Positions 8,060 through 16,633 of a stretch of 64,000 bases of DNA are shown here, in pieces; the stretch's first letter is position 1, and each line of letters starts with the position of its first letter. Origin of the DNA: Saccharopolyspora indica (GTDB lineage: Bacteria; Actinomycetota; Actinomycetes; Mycobacteriales; Pseudonocardiaceae); assembly GCF_027853965.1 (NCBI RefSeq), contig NZ_JAQGLB010000002.1, positions 372,001 to 436,000 of the forward strand, written 5' to 3'. The position numbers and the translations under genes are program-made. The notes beneath the pieces were generated by a model that searched no databases, was not told where the DNA came from, and worked only from the letters and a program-made list of their open reading frames with translations.

Positions 8060-8908
8060 GTGCAGATCGGCATCGGACTTCCGAACCAGGTGCGTGATGT
8101 CACCGCATCGACCATTCCGCGCTGGGCAGCTCGGGCCGAGGAAGCGGAGTTCTCCACCCTCGCCACGACCGGGCGCTACGCGTACCCGGGTGTGAGCGAC
8201 ACCGTAGCGCTCGCGGCCGCTGCGGGGGCGACCACGACGATCGGACTGCTCAGCGCGGTTCTGCTGGCCCCGACGTGGCCCGGTGCCTTGCTGGCCAAGG
8301 AGATCGCGGGCATCGACGGCGTCTCCGGCGGCCGTCTCACGCTGGGCGTCGGCGTCGGGTCGCGCGAGGACGAGTTCACCGTGCCCGGGCACGGGCTGGA
8401 CGGTCGCGGCGCGCGGCTGGAATCCGACCTGGCGACCTACCGCGAGGTCTGGAGCGGCGAGCCGGTCGGCGGCGGGCCGAACCCGGCCGTGCCATCGGGA
8501 ACCCGGCAGGTGCCCGTGCTGTTCGGCGGGTACTCCACTGCCGCGCTGAACCGCATGGTGCGCTGGGGCGAGGGCTACATCGGCGGTTCGCTGCCGCCGA
8601 CCGTGACAGCGCCCAGCTTCGAGGCGGCGAAACGCGCTTGGCGGGAGGCAGGTCGCCGGGGTGCCCCGAAACTCGTCGTGCTCGCCTACTTCGCACTGGG
8701 CGACGCCGAGGCCGGCCGGGCGAACATCCAGGACTTCTACCGGCTGGCCCCCGAGCACATCGCCGCCAACGCGGTGCTCTGCACCACCCGGGAGGCGATC
8801 GAGCGGTCCATCGCGCAGTACACCGACCTCGGTGTGGACGAGATCATCTTCGTTCCCGCCACGGACGATGTCGACGAGGTCGCCCGGCTCGCCGACATCG
8901 TCAGCTGA
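8060..8908 (+). CDS. LLM-class flavin-dependent oxidoreductase
   Basis: 282 residues of the luciferase-like monooxygenase (TIM-barrel) superfamily: MQIGIGLPNQ at the N-terminus, AGATTTIGLLSAVLLAPTWPGALLAKEIAGIDGVSGGRLTLGVGVG (FMN/F420-binding strands), the VLFGGYS loop and a C-terminal GVDEIIFVPA strand. Substrate unknown; many actinobacterial members use F420. GTG 8060 follows AGAGAGGAA. Its position downstream of the SRPBCC gene on the same strand, 171 bp apart, leaves co-transcription possible. Confidence 0.85.
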   Translation: MQIGIGLPNQVRDVTASTIPRWAARAEEAEFSTLATTGRYAYPGVSDTVALAAAAGATTTIGLLSAVLLAPTWPGALLAKEIAGIDGVSGGRLTLGVGVGSREDEFTVPGHGLDGRGARLESDLATYREVWSGEPVGGGPNPAVPSGTRQVPVLFGGYSTAALNRMVRWGEGYIGGSLPPTVTAPSFEAAKRAWREAGRRGAPKLVVLAYFALGDAEAGRANIQDFYRLAPEHIAANAVLCTTREAIERSIAQYTDLGVDEIIFVPATDDVDEVARLADIVS

Positions 8909-8944
8909 ACGACCGGCCGGCGCCGGAACAGCGTCGCGCAGGCC

Positions 8945-10264
8945 TCAGCTGCTCGTGTGCTCGCGGATCGCCTCCTCCAGGACTTCGAGGCCTTCGGTCA
9001 GGAGGGCGTGGTCGATGACCAGGGGCGGGAGCAGGCGGATCACGTTGCCGTAGGTGCCGCAGGTGAGGATCACGACGCCTCGGGCGTGGCAGGTCTTGGC
9101 GATCTTGGCGGTCAGCTCCGGGTCCGGTTCGGTCGTGCCCGGCTTGACGAACTCGATGCCGATCATCGCGCCGCGGCCGCGCACGTCGAGGATCGCTCCG
9201 GTGGCCAGGGCTCGCAGCCGGGGGAGCACCAGGTCGCCGATGGCGCGGGCGGCTCCGGCCAGGTCTCGCTCGCGCATCGCGTGGATCGCGCCGAGCGCGC
9301 CTGCGCAGGCGATCGGGTTGCCGCCGTAGGTGCCGCCCAGGCTGCTCGGCGGCATGGCGTCCATCAGGTCGGCGTGTCCCGTGACCGCCGCCAGCGGCAG
9401 GCCGCCCGCGATGCCCTTGGCGGTGGTGATCAGGTCCGGCACCACGTTCTCGTGGTCGCAGGCGAACCAGGCGCCGGTCCGGCAGAAGCCGGTCTGGATC
9501 TCGTCGGCGATGAACAGCACGCCGTTGTCGGCGCACCACTTCGCGATCGCGGGCAGGAAACCCGGTGCGGGCTCGATGAACCCGCCCTCGCCCTGGATCG
9601 GCTCGATCAGCACCGCGGCCACCTGGTCGGCGCCGAGCTGCTTGTCGATCCGCTCGATGGCCTCGCGCGCGACCTGCTCGCCGGGGCGGCCGTCGCGCGC
9701 CGGGTAGGACATCGGCACCCGGTAGACCTCCGGGGCGAACGGGCCGAAGCCGTGCTTGTACGGCACGGACTTCGCGGTCAGCGCCATGGTCAGGTTGGTG
9801 CGGCCGTGGTAGGCGTGGTCGAAGGCCACGATCGCCGGGCGGCCGGTGGCCCGGCGGGCGATCTTGACCGCGTTCTCCACGGCCTCGGCGCCGGAGTTGA
9901 ACAGCGCGCTGCGCTTCTCGTGGTCGCCGGGTGTCAGCGCGGCGAGCTCCTCGCAGACCTGCAGGTAGTTCTCGTAGGGCGTCACCATGAAGCAGGTGTG
10001 GGTGAACTCGGCGACCTGACGCCGCACCGGCTCGACGACCTCCGGCGCGGCGTTGCCCACGTTGGTGACCGCGATGCCCGAGCCGAGGTCGATCAGCGAG
10101 TTGCCGTCGACGTCGTGCAGCACCCCGCCCGCGGCCTCGGTGATGTAGACGGGCAGCACGCTGGACACGCCGCCTGCCACCGTCGCGGCGCGGCGCCGCT
10201 GCAGCTCGCGGGAGTTCGGTCCGGGGATCTCGGTGCGCAGAACGCGCGCCTGGGCGGTGGTCAC
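8945..10264 (-). CDS. gabT: 4-aminobutyrate aminotransferase
   Basis: Class-III PLP aminotransferase converting GABA plus 2-oxoglutarate to succinate semialdehyde plus glutamate. The 439-residue protein shows the phosphate-binding SGAEA at 124-128, Asp254 (FIADEIQTGF) that contacts the pyridine nitrogen, Lys283 (TTAKGIAGG) for the Schiff base, and GGTYGGNP. GTG 10264 sits behind AGGAGG. It is divergent from the PucR regulators (with a cassette now inserted between them) and supplies the step after the amine oxidase/ureohydrolase/aldehyde dehydrogenase operon at 15-20 kb. Confidence 0.9.
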   Translation of the reverse strand: MTTAQARVLRTEIPGPNSRELQRRRAATVAGGVSSVLPVYITEAAGGVLHDVDGNSLIDLGSGIAVTNVGNAAPEVVEPVRRQVAEFTHTCFMVTPYENYLQVCEELAALTPGDHEKRSALFNSGAEAVENAVKIARRATGRPAIVAFDHAYHGRTNLTMALTAKSVPYKHGFGPFAPEVYRVPMSYPARDGRPGEQVAREAIERIDKQLGADQVAAVLIEPIQGEGGFIEPAPGFLPAIAKWCADNGVLFIADEIQTGFCRTGAWFACDHENVVPDLITTAKGIAGGLPLAAVTGHADLMDAMPPSSLGGTYGGNPIACAGALGAIHAMRERDLAGAARAIGDLVLPRLRALATGAILDVRGRGAMIGIEFVKPGTTEPDPELTAKIAKTCHARGVVILTCGTYGNVIRLLPPLVIDHALLTEGLEVLEEAIREHTSS

Positions 10265-10305
10265 GGGGCCTCCTGGTCGTGTCGTACTGGGACCAGACTC
10301 GGTGG

Positions 10306-10380
10306 GAGGTGCCGATCCGAACAGGTGCCGATCTGGTTAGCCCGGGTGCGCGGATTGGACACAATGTCAGGCGGTGGCCG
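10306..10380. repeat. 75-bp direct repeat, copy 1
   Basis: By eye, 65 of 75 bases match 11752-11826, including CAGGTGCCG, TCTGGTTAGC and TGGACAC-x-ATGTC. This copy covers the gabT upstream region and the last codons of the membrane-protein gene. It may hold a regulator site. The two copies bracket the TetR/membrane cassette. Confidence 0.8.
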
Positions 10381-10966
10381 ACGTTCTCGCCGGCTCGTCG
10401 CGCTGCTTCCGCAGCACGACGCTCAGGCGGATAGCGGAGACGAGGAAGAAGAGCCCGCCGAGGGTCGCGTAGCCGGCCACGCCGGCGATGTTGCCGTTGC
10501 CCTGGAACGCCTGAGCCAGGAAGGACACCCCGGCTAGGACCGAGATGCCGCCGCTGAGGATCTGCGGCACCTGGCCGCCGGAACGTCGCTGCCGAACGGC
10601 GGCGAGGAGCTGGGGAATGCCGGACCCCACGGCCCACGCACCCCAGACCCCGAGCGCGGCGGGGACGGACACCGTCGATGCCACGCCGAGCGCGATGGCG
10701 ACGATGGCGCTGACGGCCACGTTGACCCACTCCGCCGCCCGCGTGCCGGGCGCGCGGTGCGGAGATCGCAGCTGCCACAGGACGGCGGCCGCGTCGAAGA
10801 GCGGGTAGATGACCACGAGGGCGGTGAGCGCCGGCCCCGCGGTCGTCGAGGTCGCGAACAGCAGCCCTGCCCAGACGACGGCGAACGCGAAGCGGATGAA
10901 GTACAGGCGGCGCAGCGCCGCGCTGAACGTCGCCGCGAGGCTCGAGTCGATGGCGGACGTGGTCAT
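10367..10966 (-). CDS. Small multi-pass membrane protein
   Basis: 199 residues with about six hydrophobic segments (LYFIRFAFAVVWAGLLF, ALTALVVIYPLFDAAAVLW, VAVSAIVAIALGVA, ALGVWGAWAVGSGI, ILSGGISVLAGVSFL, GYATLGGLFFLVSAI) and a basic C-terminus. It looks like a DUF308/HdeD-type integral membrane protein, but I do not recognise a function. ATG 10966 is preferred over the longer frame because it has GAGAGGAA in front and begins just before the first membrane helix. Divergent from a TetR gene that probably controls it. Its last codons lie inside direct-repeat copy 1. Confidence 0.75.
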   Translation of the reverse strand: MTTSAIDSSLAATFSAALRRLYFIRFAFAVVWAGLLFATSTTAGPALTALVVIYPLFDAAAVLWQLRSPHRAPGTRAAEWVNVAVSAIVAIALGVASTVSVPAALGVWGAWAVGSGIPQLLAAVRQRRSGGQVPQILSGGISVLAGVSFLAQAFQGNGNIAGVAGYATLGGLFFLVSAIRLSVVLRKQRDEPARTSATA

Positions 10967-11066
10967 GGAAATTCCTCTCGTTGGGCCTCGCGGGCTCAGC
11001 CGACGGCGGTCGTGACGAAGACGGGCACGGGTCCGCGCGCGGCGAGTCCCTCCTCGGCCAGCCGAA

Positions 11067-11088
11067 GTAGAGTTACTAGTTCGTCTAC
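11067..11088. promoter_or_regulatory. Imperfect inverted repeat, candidate TetR operator
   Basis: GTAGA and TCTAC at the ends with a partly symmetric AGTTACTAGTT centre, in an AT-richer patch between the divergent tetR-like gene and the membrane-protein gene. Size and position suit a TetR dimer. Confidence 0.45.
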
Positions 11089-11151
11089 ATCGCATAACCT
11101 AGACTGCCACTCGGTGTCGGCGCAACAGCCGGACCGAGGCGGAAGGACGAC

Positions 11152-11739
11152 ATGCACACCGACAGCACGGAACCGGCGACTCGTACCTCGTCGGGCTCCG
11201 TTACCCGGGCGCGGATCCTCGGCGCCGCGAGCGAGCTGTTCTACTCCCACGGCATCCGCGCGACGAGCGCCGACCGCATCATCGAGAAGGTCGGCATCAC
11301 GAAGGTCACCTTCTACCGCCACTTCCGCACCAAGAGCGAGCTGGTGGTCGCCTACCTGGAAGAGCAGGCCGCAGCGGAGCGGGCGTGGATGCGGAGCGTG
11401 CGCCGCGAGAGCGACCCGGCGGGGACGTTGCGGGCGCTGGCCGCCGACATCGGCGCCGCGAGCTGCCGTCCGGGATTCCGGGGGTGCGCGTTCATCAACG
11501 CTGCGTCGGAGTTCGCCGACCCCGACGACCCGGTCCGCCGCGCCGTCGACGCGCACCGCCGGTGGATGCACGGAGAATTCGCCGAAATCGCCGCGGAAGC
11601 GGGGGCGATCGACGTCGACTCCACGTCGAGGCAGCTGATGATCCTCCGGGACGGAGCGATGGTGAACGGGTACCTCGACGACCCGAAGCCCGTCGACGAG
11701 TCGCTCGCCGCCGCGTTCATCTCGGTCATCGGGCTGTGA
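11152..11739 (+). CDS. TetR-family transcriptional regulator
   Basis: 195 residues. The N-terminal HTH is at about 20-65 (ILGAASELFYSHGIRATSADRIIEKVGITKVTFYRHFRTKSELV), followed by an all-helical ligand domain with a GCAFINAASEF segment typical of one actinobacterial TetR subgroup. ATG 11152 opens the frame. It is divergent from the small membrane protein, which is its likely target, and both genes form the cassette between the two 75-bp repeats. Confidence 0.87.
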   Translation: MHTDSTEPATRTSSGSVTRARILGAASELFYSHGIRATSADRIIEKVGITKVTFYRHFRTKSELVVAYLEEQAAAERAWMRSVRRESDPAGTLRALAADIGAASCRPGFRGCAFINAASEFADPDDPVRRAVDAHRRWMHGEFAEIAAEAGAIDVDSTSRQLMILRDGAMVNGYLDDPKPVDESLAAAFISVIGL

Positions 11740-11751
11740 CGACCTCCGGGT

Positions 11752-11826
11752 GAGGCGCCGATCCGGGCAGGTGCCGTTCTGGTTAGCTCGGGTGCGGGGA
11801 GTGGACACGATGTCGGGAGGTGGCCG
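11752..11826. repeat. 75-bp direct repeat, copy 2
   Basis: Partner of 10306-10380. It ends one base before the GTG start of the first PucR gene. If the cassette between the copies were removed, gabT and pucR would be divergent across a single copy. Confidence 0.8.
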
Positions 11827-13278
11827 GTGCCGTTGACGTTGCGCGACCTGGTCTCGGACACCGCGCTGGGCCTCACCGCGCGTGCCGGGGAGCGGGCGCT
11901 GGACCGGCCGATCGCGTGGGTGCACACCAGCGAGCTCGCCGATCCGGCACCGTTCCTGGAGGGCGGCGAGCTGCTGCTCACCACCGGGCTCGCGCTGGGC
12001 GCCGAGGACTGCGCCGCGCTCGTCGAGCGGTTGACCTCGGTGGGCGCCGCGGCGCTGGGATTCGGCGTCGGGTTGAGCCACCGGGCGATCCCCGCCGAGC
12101 TGGTGGACGCCGCCGAGCGCGCCGGGCTGCCGCTGCTCGAAGTGCCCCGGCCGACGCCGTTCATCGCGATCAGCAAAGCGGTTTCGCACGCCGTCGCCGC
12201 CGACGAGTACGCGAGCCTGCGGCGCACGAGCCGCGCGCAGCACGAGCTCGCGCAGGCAGCGGGCACGACCAACGGGATCAACGCGCTGGTGCGCAAGCTC
12301 GCGCGGCTGCTCGACGCCTGGGTGCTGCTGCTGGATCCCAGCGGGCGGCTGCTGCACAGCGCGCCGGTCGCAGCCGGTTCCCGGCTGGGGCAGCTGACGT
12401 CCGAAGTGGACAAGATGCGTGCCAGGCGGGGTCTGGCCGCGGCCGGTTTCCCGCTCGGCGACCAGGAAGTGAGCATGCAGGCGCTGGGCGGCCGGGCGCG
12501 CGGTTTCCTGGTCGTGGGCCGCGACGGGCCCTTCGCCACCACCGACCACCACGTGATCAACTCGGCGGCTTCGCTGCTGACGCTCGCACTGGAGCAGGTC
12601 GAGGCGCTGGGTGCGGCGCGCCGGCGGCTGCGATCGGGATTCCTGGAGCTGATGCTGCGCGGCGAACCGGTGCGGGACGTGTTCGGGGATCTGCACGCCG
12701 AACTCCCGCCCGAGCCGTTCCGGGTGGTGGTGCTGCTGGGTGCGCGCGATCGCGACGAGCTGGTGGCCAGGCTGGGTGCCGACCAGCCGAGCGCGCCCGT
12801 CTACCTGGCCGAACGCGGTGACGCGGTGATCGGACTGGTCGCCGACGACGCGCTGGACTGGATCACCGCCCAGCCCGGACTCGCCGTCGGCGTGTCCGAA
12901 CCGTGCACCGCGGCCGGGCTCGCCGGAGGATTGCGGCAGGCCGAGCAGGCCGCGCAGGTGGCCAAGCGCGGTGACGCCGCGGTGCGGTTCTCCGAGCTGG
13001 CCGGGCGCGGGTTGCTCGACCTGGTGCCCGCGGGTGATGCGCGGGCCTTCGCCGAGGCCGTGCTCGCGCCGCTGCGGGACCAGGAGGTGCTGATCCGGTC
13101 GTTGCAGGCCTGGCTGGCGCACCACGGCCAGTGGGATCCGGCGGCCAGCAGGCTGGGCGTGCACCGGCACACCTTGCGCAACCGCGTGCACAAGGTGGAG
13201 GAGCTGCTCGGGCGCAGCCTCGACCAGCCCGGCGTGCGCGCGGAGCTGTGGCTGGCCCTGCAAGTGCTCGGCGCGTGA
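11827..13278 (+). CDS. PucR-family transcriptional regulator 1
   Basis: 483 residues with an N-terminal PucR domain (about 5-125: TLRDLVSDTALGL...RPIAWVHTSELADPAPFLEGGELLLTTGLAL), a GGDEF-like central part (CdaR type) and a C-terminal PucR HTH (about 425-475: QWDPAASRLGVHRHTLRNRVHKVEELLGRSL). PucR proteins regulate purine, amine and GABA catabolism in Gram-positive bacteria. GTG 11827. Fourteen bp upstream of a second PucR gene, and facing gabT across the cassette, so control of GABA/polyamine breakdown is inferred. Confidence 0.88.
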   Translation: MPLTLRDLVSDTALGLTARAGERALDRPIAWVHTSELADPAPFLEGGELLLTTGLALGAEDCAALVERLTSVGAAALGFGVGLSHRAIPAELVDAAERAGLPLLEVPRPTPFIAISKAVSHAVAADEYASLRRTSRAQHELAQAAGTTNGINALVRKLARLLDAWVLLLDPSGRLLHSAPVAAGSRLGQLTSEVDKMRARRGLAAAGFPLGDQEVSMQALGGRARGFLVVGRDGPFATTDHHVINSAASLLTLALEQVEALGAARRRLRSGFLELMLRGEPVRDVFGDLHAELPPEPFRVVVLLGARDRDELVARLGADQPSAPVYLAERGDAVIGLVADDALDWITAQPGLAVGVSEPCTAAGLAGGLRQAEQAAQVAKRGDAAVRFSELAGRGLLDLVPAGDARAFAEAVLAPLRDQEVLIRSLQAWLAHHGQWDPAASRLGVHRHTLRNRVHKVEELLGRSLDQPGVRAELWLALQVLGA

Positions 13279-13292
13279 GGTGAGGTGTTGCG

Positions 13293-14702
13293 GTGCTCGT
13301 CGACGATCTGCTGAACCTGCCGGAACTCGACCTGCGGGTGCGGGTGCGCGGCCGGGTGGACCGGCCGATCCGCTGGGTGCACACCATCGAGATCCAGGCG
13401 CCGGGGCGTTTCCTGCGCGGTGGCGAGGTGGTGCTGACCGCGGGTGTGTGGCGCACGGCCGGGATCACCGCGGAGGCCTTCGTGGCCGACCTCGTCGCGG
13501 CCGACGTCGCGGCCGTCGGGTTCGGCCTGGTGCCACCGGAGGCGCAGGTGCCCGAGGAGTTCGTGGCCGCCGCGCGCGAGCACGGGCTGACCTGCTTCGT
13601 GGTTCCCGTCGAGGTCGCGTTCCTGCAGATCGTGGAGGCCTTCGTCAGCACCAAGCGGGCGGAGTGGGAGCGCCCGCTGCGCCGCCACCTCGCGCAGCAC
13701 GACGCGATCGTGGCCGCGCTGCGGATCGACCGCGGCGTCGGCACCGTGGTCGGCACGCTGGCCAAGCAGCTCGGCGAGCCGGTGGCGGTGCGCGTCGCAG
13801 GCGCACTGGTGGCCGGGGAGGCGCCGACGCCGGACCACCCGTTGCCGCTGGTGGGCGAGGGACTGGCGGAGGCGGAGCTGCTGCTGCCCAGGCCGCTGGG
13901 CGAACTCGACGTCGAGCAGCAGGCGGCCGTGGTGCAGGCCATGCCGTTCATCGCGCTGGAGATCGAGCGCACGCGAGCGGTCCGCGCGACGGAGCTGCGC
14001 TACGCGTGGGAGCTCTTCGAGTGGGTCCACAGCGGAGCGGTGGGGATCGAGACCGTCCGCACGCGGCTGCACTCGCTCGGCCTGCCGCCGGACGGTCCGA
14101 TCGCCGCGGTCGTGGTGCGCACGGCCAGCCCGGACGCCGTGGCGCTGCGACTCGGCGACCTGCTGGGCACCGATGGCGTGGCGGCCCAGCGCGGCAGCGA
14201 TGTCGTCGCGTTCGCACGGGTCGCCGACAGCGCGGCCGACCTGGCGCGGCGGATCCACGACTCGCTGGGCAGCGGCTCGCACGTCGGTGTCGGCAAGCCG
14301 GGCAGTGCCGCGGAGCTGCGGGTGAGCCTGCTGCAGGCGGCGCACGCCGCTGAGGCGGTGTCGTCGCGGAGCGGACGTGGCTGGATGACGCACGAGCAGC
14401 TGAGCAGCCCGGCGCTGCTGCTCTCGGCGCAGGACCCGGAACTGCTGGCGGCCACCTCCCGAACGCTGCTCGGCCCGGTGCTCGACCACGACGAGCGGCG
14501 CGGCAGCGACCTCGTGCCGTCGCTGGAGGTGTACCTCGACGCGGGCGGCCGCTGGCAGGAAGCGGCGCAGCGCCTCCACGTGCACATCAACACCCTGCGC
14601 CACCGCATGAGCCGGGTCGAGGAGCTGACCGGCCGGAGCCTCTCCAGCACGGCGGACCGGGTGGACCTCTTCCTCGCCCTCCGCGCCCTCCGCCAGTCCT
14701 GA
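13293..14702 (+). CDS. PucR-family transcriptional regulator 2
   Basis: 469 residues with the same plan as its neighbour: PucR N-terminal domain (RPIRWVHTIEIQAPGRFLRGGEVVLTAGVW), central region, and HTH near the C-terminus (GRWQEAAQRLHVHINTLRHRMSRVEELTGRSL). The two proteins are clearly related but diverged, an old tandem duplication. GTG 13293, 14 bp after the first gene, so probably co-transcribed. It lies directly upstream of the amine-degradation operon and is a likely regulator of it; heteromeric action of the pair is possible but unproven. Confidence 0.86.
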   Translation: MLVDDLLNLPELDLRVRVRGRVDRPIRWVHTIEIQAPGRFLRGGEVVLTAGVWRTAGITAEAFVADLVAADVAAVGFGLVPPEAQVPEEFVAAAREHGLTCFVVPVEVAFLQIVEAFVSTKRAEWERPLRRHLAQHDAIVAALRIDRGVGTVVGTLAKQLGEPVAVRVAGALVAGEAPTPDHPLPLVGEGLAEAELLLPRPLGELDVEQQAAVVQAMPFIALEIERTRAVRATELRYAWELFEWVHSGAVGIETVRTRLHSLGLPPDGPIAAVVVRTASPDAVALRLGDLLGTDGVAAQRGSDVVAFARVADSAADLARRIHDSLGSGSHVGVGKPGSAAELRVSLLQAAHAAEAVSSRSGRGWMTHEQLSSPALLLSAQDPELLAATSRTLLGPVLDHDERRGSDLVPSLEVYLDAGGRWQEAAQRLHVHINTLRHRMSRVEELTGRSLSSTADRVDLFLALRALRQS

Positions 14703-14795
14703 CCGGACTCCCGCGAGCACTTCCGAGTGAAGAACGCCCAAAACCCCGATCATGCCCCCCACCTGCGCAAACACGATCCGTGTGGCGGGCGGGGC

Positions 14796-14855
14796 GTCAA
14801 TTTCGTACGAAATTGACCGTCACCCGGGTGAACGTCAATTTCGTACGAAATTGAC
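14796..14855. promoter_or_regulatory. Double 22-bp perfect palindrome upstream of the amine operon
   Basis: A 22-bp perfect palindrome (half-site GTCAATTTCGT) occurs at 14796-14817 and again at 14834-14855. Between them lies a third palindrome, TCACCCGGGTGA (14819-14830). TTGACC and TTGACA at the right arms could act as -35 elements, so a bound protein would block transcription. The site is about 220 bp before the permease gene. Outside this array and the short ORF at 15025 I see nothing in 14703-15073. Confidence 0.8.
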
Positions 14856-15024
14856 ACCCCTTCCTCAAGGGCGGGGTGCGCGTCGGACGATCGTCTTCGG
14901 GGATTGTGCGATCCACCAACGTCGGAGGGGGACTTCGGAGGATCGGTGACTACCTCCGGTCGGTGACCGGGGCCACGCTGTGTTCCGGTGCCGCGCGGCC
15001 ACCAGATCCCGAGGAGGTCGACGA

Positions 15025-15090
15025 ATGAACCCCTCGTGTCGAGTCCTGCTCAACCGCACCTCAGGGGACCGTGATGCAACCCGGCCATAA
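15025..15090 (+). CDS. Short leader ORF overlapping the permease start
   Basis: ATG 15025 follows a strong GAGGAGG seven bases upstream and encodes 21 residues (starting MNPSCRVLLN) before TAA at 15088, past the permease start at 15074 in another frame. The site is better than that of the permease itself, so translation of the leader may couple to or limit permease synthesis. Confidence 0.45.
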   Translation: MNPSCRVLLNRTSGDRDATRP

Positions 15091-16609
15091 GAAACCGCAA
15101 AACGCGAGATCGATTCTGGGCGCAACCACCACTGAAAAACGCGGAGAGGCGGGACTGCCCTCAGAACCGAGACCGGCCGCGCCCGTCGCCATCGAGGTGC
15201 ACGGCGTCGACACCATTCCCGATGCCGACCGCACCGGGCGGCCGCGCGACATCGCCGGGATCCTGCTCGGCTCGAACCTGTGCCTCGGAGTGGTCATCTT
15301 CGGCTGGCTGCCCGCCTCGTTCGGCCTGGAGTTCTGGCCCGCCGCGACCTCGATGATCGCCGGGACGCTGCTGGGCACCCTGCTGGTGGCACCGCTGGCG
15401 CTGGTGTCGCTGCGCACCGGTACCAACCTGTCCACCAGCAGCGGCGGGCACTTCGGGGTACGCGGGCGGCTGATCGGCTCGGTCATCGGGCTGCTGCTGT
15501 CGCTGGGCTACGCGGCGCTGACGGTCTGGACCGGCGGGGCGGCCGTCGTCGGCCCGCTGCACCGGATGTTCGGGCTGCCCGACGACGGGGTCAGCCACAG
15601 CGTCACCTACGCGGTGCTCGCCGTCCTGTCGGTGCTGGTCGCGATCTTCGGCTACCAGCTTTTGACCAGGCTGAGCAAGTGGGTCGCGCTGGGCACGCTG
15701 GTGCTGATGGCGGCCGGGATCTTCGCCTACGCCGACCGGTTCCAGACCGGCCCGGTCACCGACTCCGGTTACCTGCTCGGCGACTTCTGGAGCACCTGGG
15801 CGTTGTCGGTGGTCGCCGCCGGGCTCAGCGGGCCGATGGCGTTCATCACGCTGCTCGGCGACTACAGCCGCTACGTCTCGCCGCGCCGCCACTCCGCCCG
15901 CAAGGTGTTCGCCGCGACCTGCGCGGGCATGCTGCTCGGGCTGCTGATCCCGCAGCTGTTCGGCACGTTCACCGCCTTCGCCTCCCGCGCCGCCGACGAC
16001 TACGTCGGCCCGCTGGTCGCCGCCGCACCGCTGTGGTTCCTGCTGCCGCTGCTGCTCAACGGGGTGTTCGGCACCATCGGCAACGCCGGTGTGCTGATCT
16101 ACAGCATGGGGCTGGACCTGGATGCGATCGTGCCGCCGCTGTCGCGGGTCAAGGCGACCGTCCTGACCTCCGCGATCTCCACCGTGCTGGTGTTCCTCGG
16201 CTACTTCGCCTGGGACGCGCAGGACGCGGTGACCGCGTTCGTGCTGCTGCTCACCGCGGTGGGCACGCCGTGGGCGGTGATCACCCTGATCGGCTTCGCG
16301 CAGTGCCGGGGCGTGTACGACCCGGACGCGCTGCAGGTCTACAACCGCCGCTCGCGGGGCGGCATCTACTGGTACGCGGGGGGCTGGAACCCGCGGGCCG
16401 TCGCGGCCTGGGGGATCGGCTCGCTGGTCGGGCTGCTGGCGGTGGACACCGCGCTGTACAAGGGGCCGCTGCTGGCGCTGACCGGCGGCATCGACCTGAG
16501 CTTCGTGCTGGCGGCCGCGGTCACCGCCGCGAGCTACCTGCTGCTGGGCATCGGCAGTCCGCAACCGGTGCCCGCCGAACCCGGCGTTCGGGCAACCGCG
16601 AACGTCTGA
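15074..16609 (+). CDS. NCS1-family permease (cytosine/purine/amine-type)
   Basis: 511 residues and about twelve membrane helices with the NCS1 signature regions (RPRDIAGILLGSNLCLGVVIFGW in helix 1 and TNLSTSSGGHFGVRGRLIGSV). A hydrophilic 55-residue N-terminus precedes helix 1. NCS1 carriers bring in nucleobases, allantoin, hydantoins and related cations with H+ or Na+. Being first in an operon for amine oxidation and ureohydrolysis, it may carry agmatine, a guanidino acid or an amine; that is inference. ATG 15074 has AGGGGA at a good distance; GTG 15071 is the in-frame alternative. Confidence 0.85.
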   Translation: MQPGHKKPQNARSILGATTTEKRGEAGLPSEPRPAAPVAIEVHGVDTIPDADRTGRPRDIAGILLGSNLCLGVVIFGWLPASFGLEFWPAATSMIAGTLLGTLLVAPLALVSLRTGTNLSTSSGGHFGVRGRLIGSVIGLLLSLGYAALTVWTGGAAVVGPLHRMFGLPDDGVSHSVTYAVLAVLSVLVAIFGYQLLTRLSKWVALGTLVLMAAGIFAYADRFQTGPVTDSGYLLGDFWSTWALSVVAAGLSGPMAFITLLGDYSRYVSPRRHSARKVFAATCAGMLLGLLIPQLFGTFTAFASRAADDYVGPLVAAAPLWFLLPLLLNGVFGTIGNAGVLIYSMGLDLDAIVPPLSRVKATVLTSAISTVLVFLGYFAWDAQDAVTAFVLLLTAVGTPWAVITLIGFAQCRGVYDPDALQVYNRRSRGGIYWYAGGWNPRAVAAWGIGSLVGLLAVDTALYKGPLLALTGGIDLSFVLAAAVTAASYLLLGIGSPQPVPAEPGVRATANV

Positions 16610-16633
16610 TCTCCGAATGAACGAGGAAGTGCA

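Noticed and set aside
8901-10778. 625-codon minus-strand frame over gabT
   Set aside because: Arg/Pro/Gly-rich alternative-frame translation of gabT and its upstream region with no recognisable domain.
10996-11095. Short minus-strand frame ending RLAEEGLAARGPVPVFVTTAVG
   Set aside because: It looks slightly protein-like, but has no start codon with a ribosome-binding site and is only about 30 codons. It overlaps the TetR operator region.
14703-15073. Guanidine or other riboswitch before the amine operon
   Set aside because: I could not find the conserved core of any riboswitch class I know; the palindromes are better read as protein sites.
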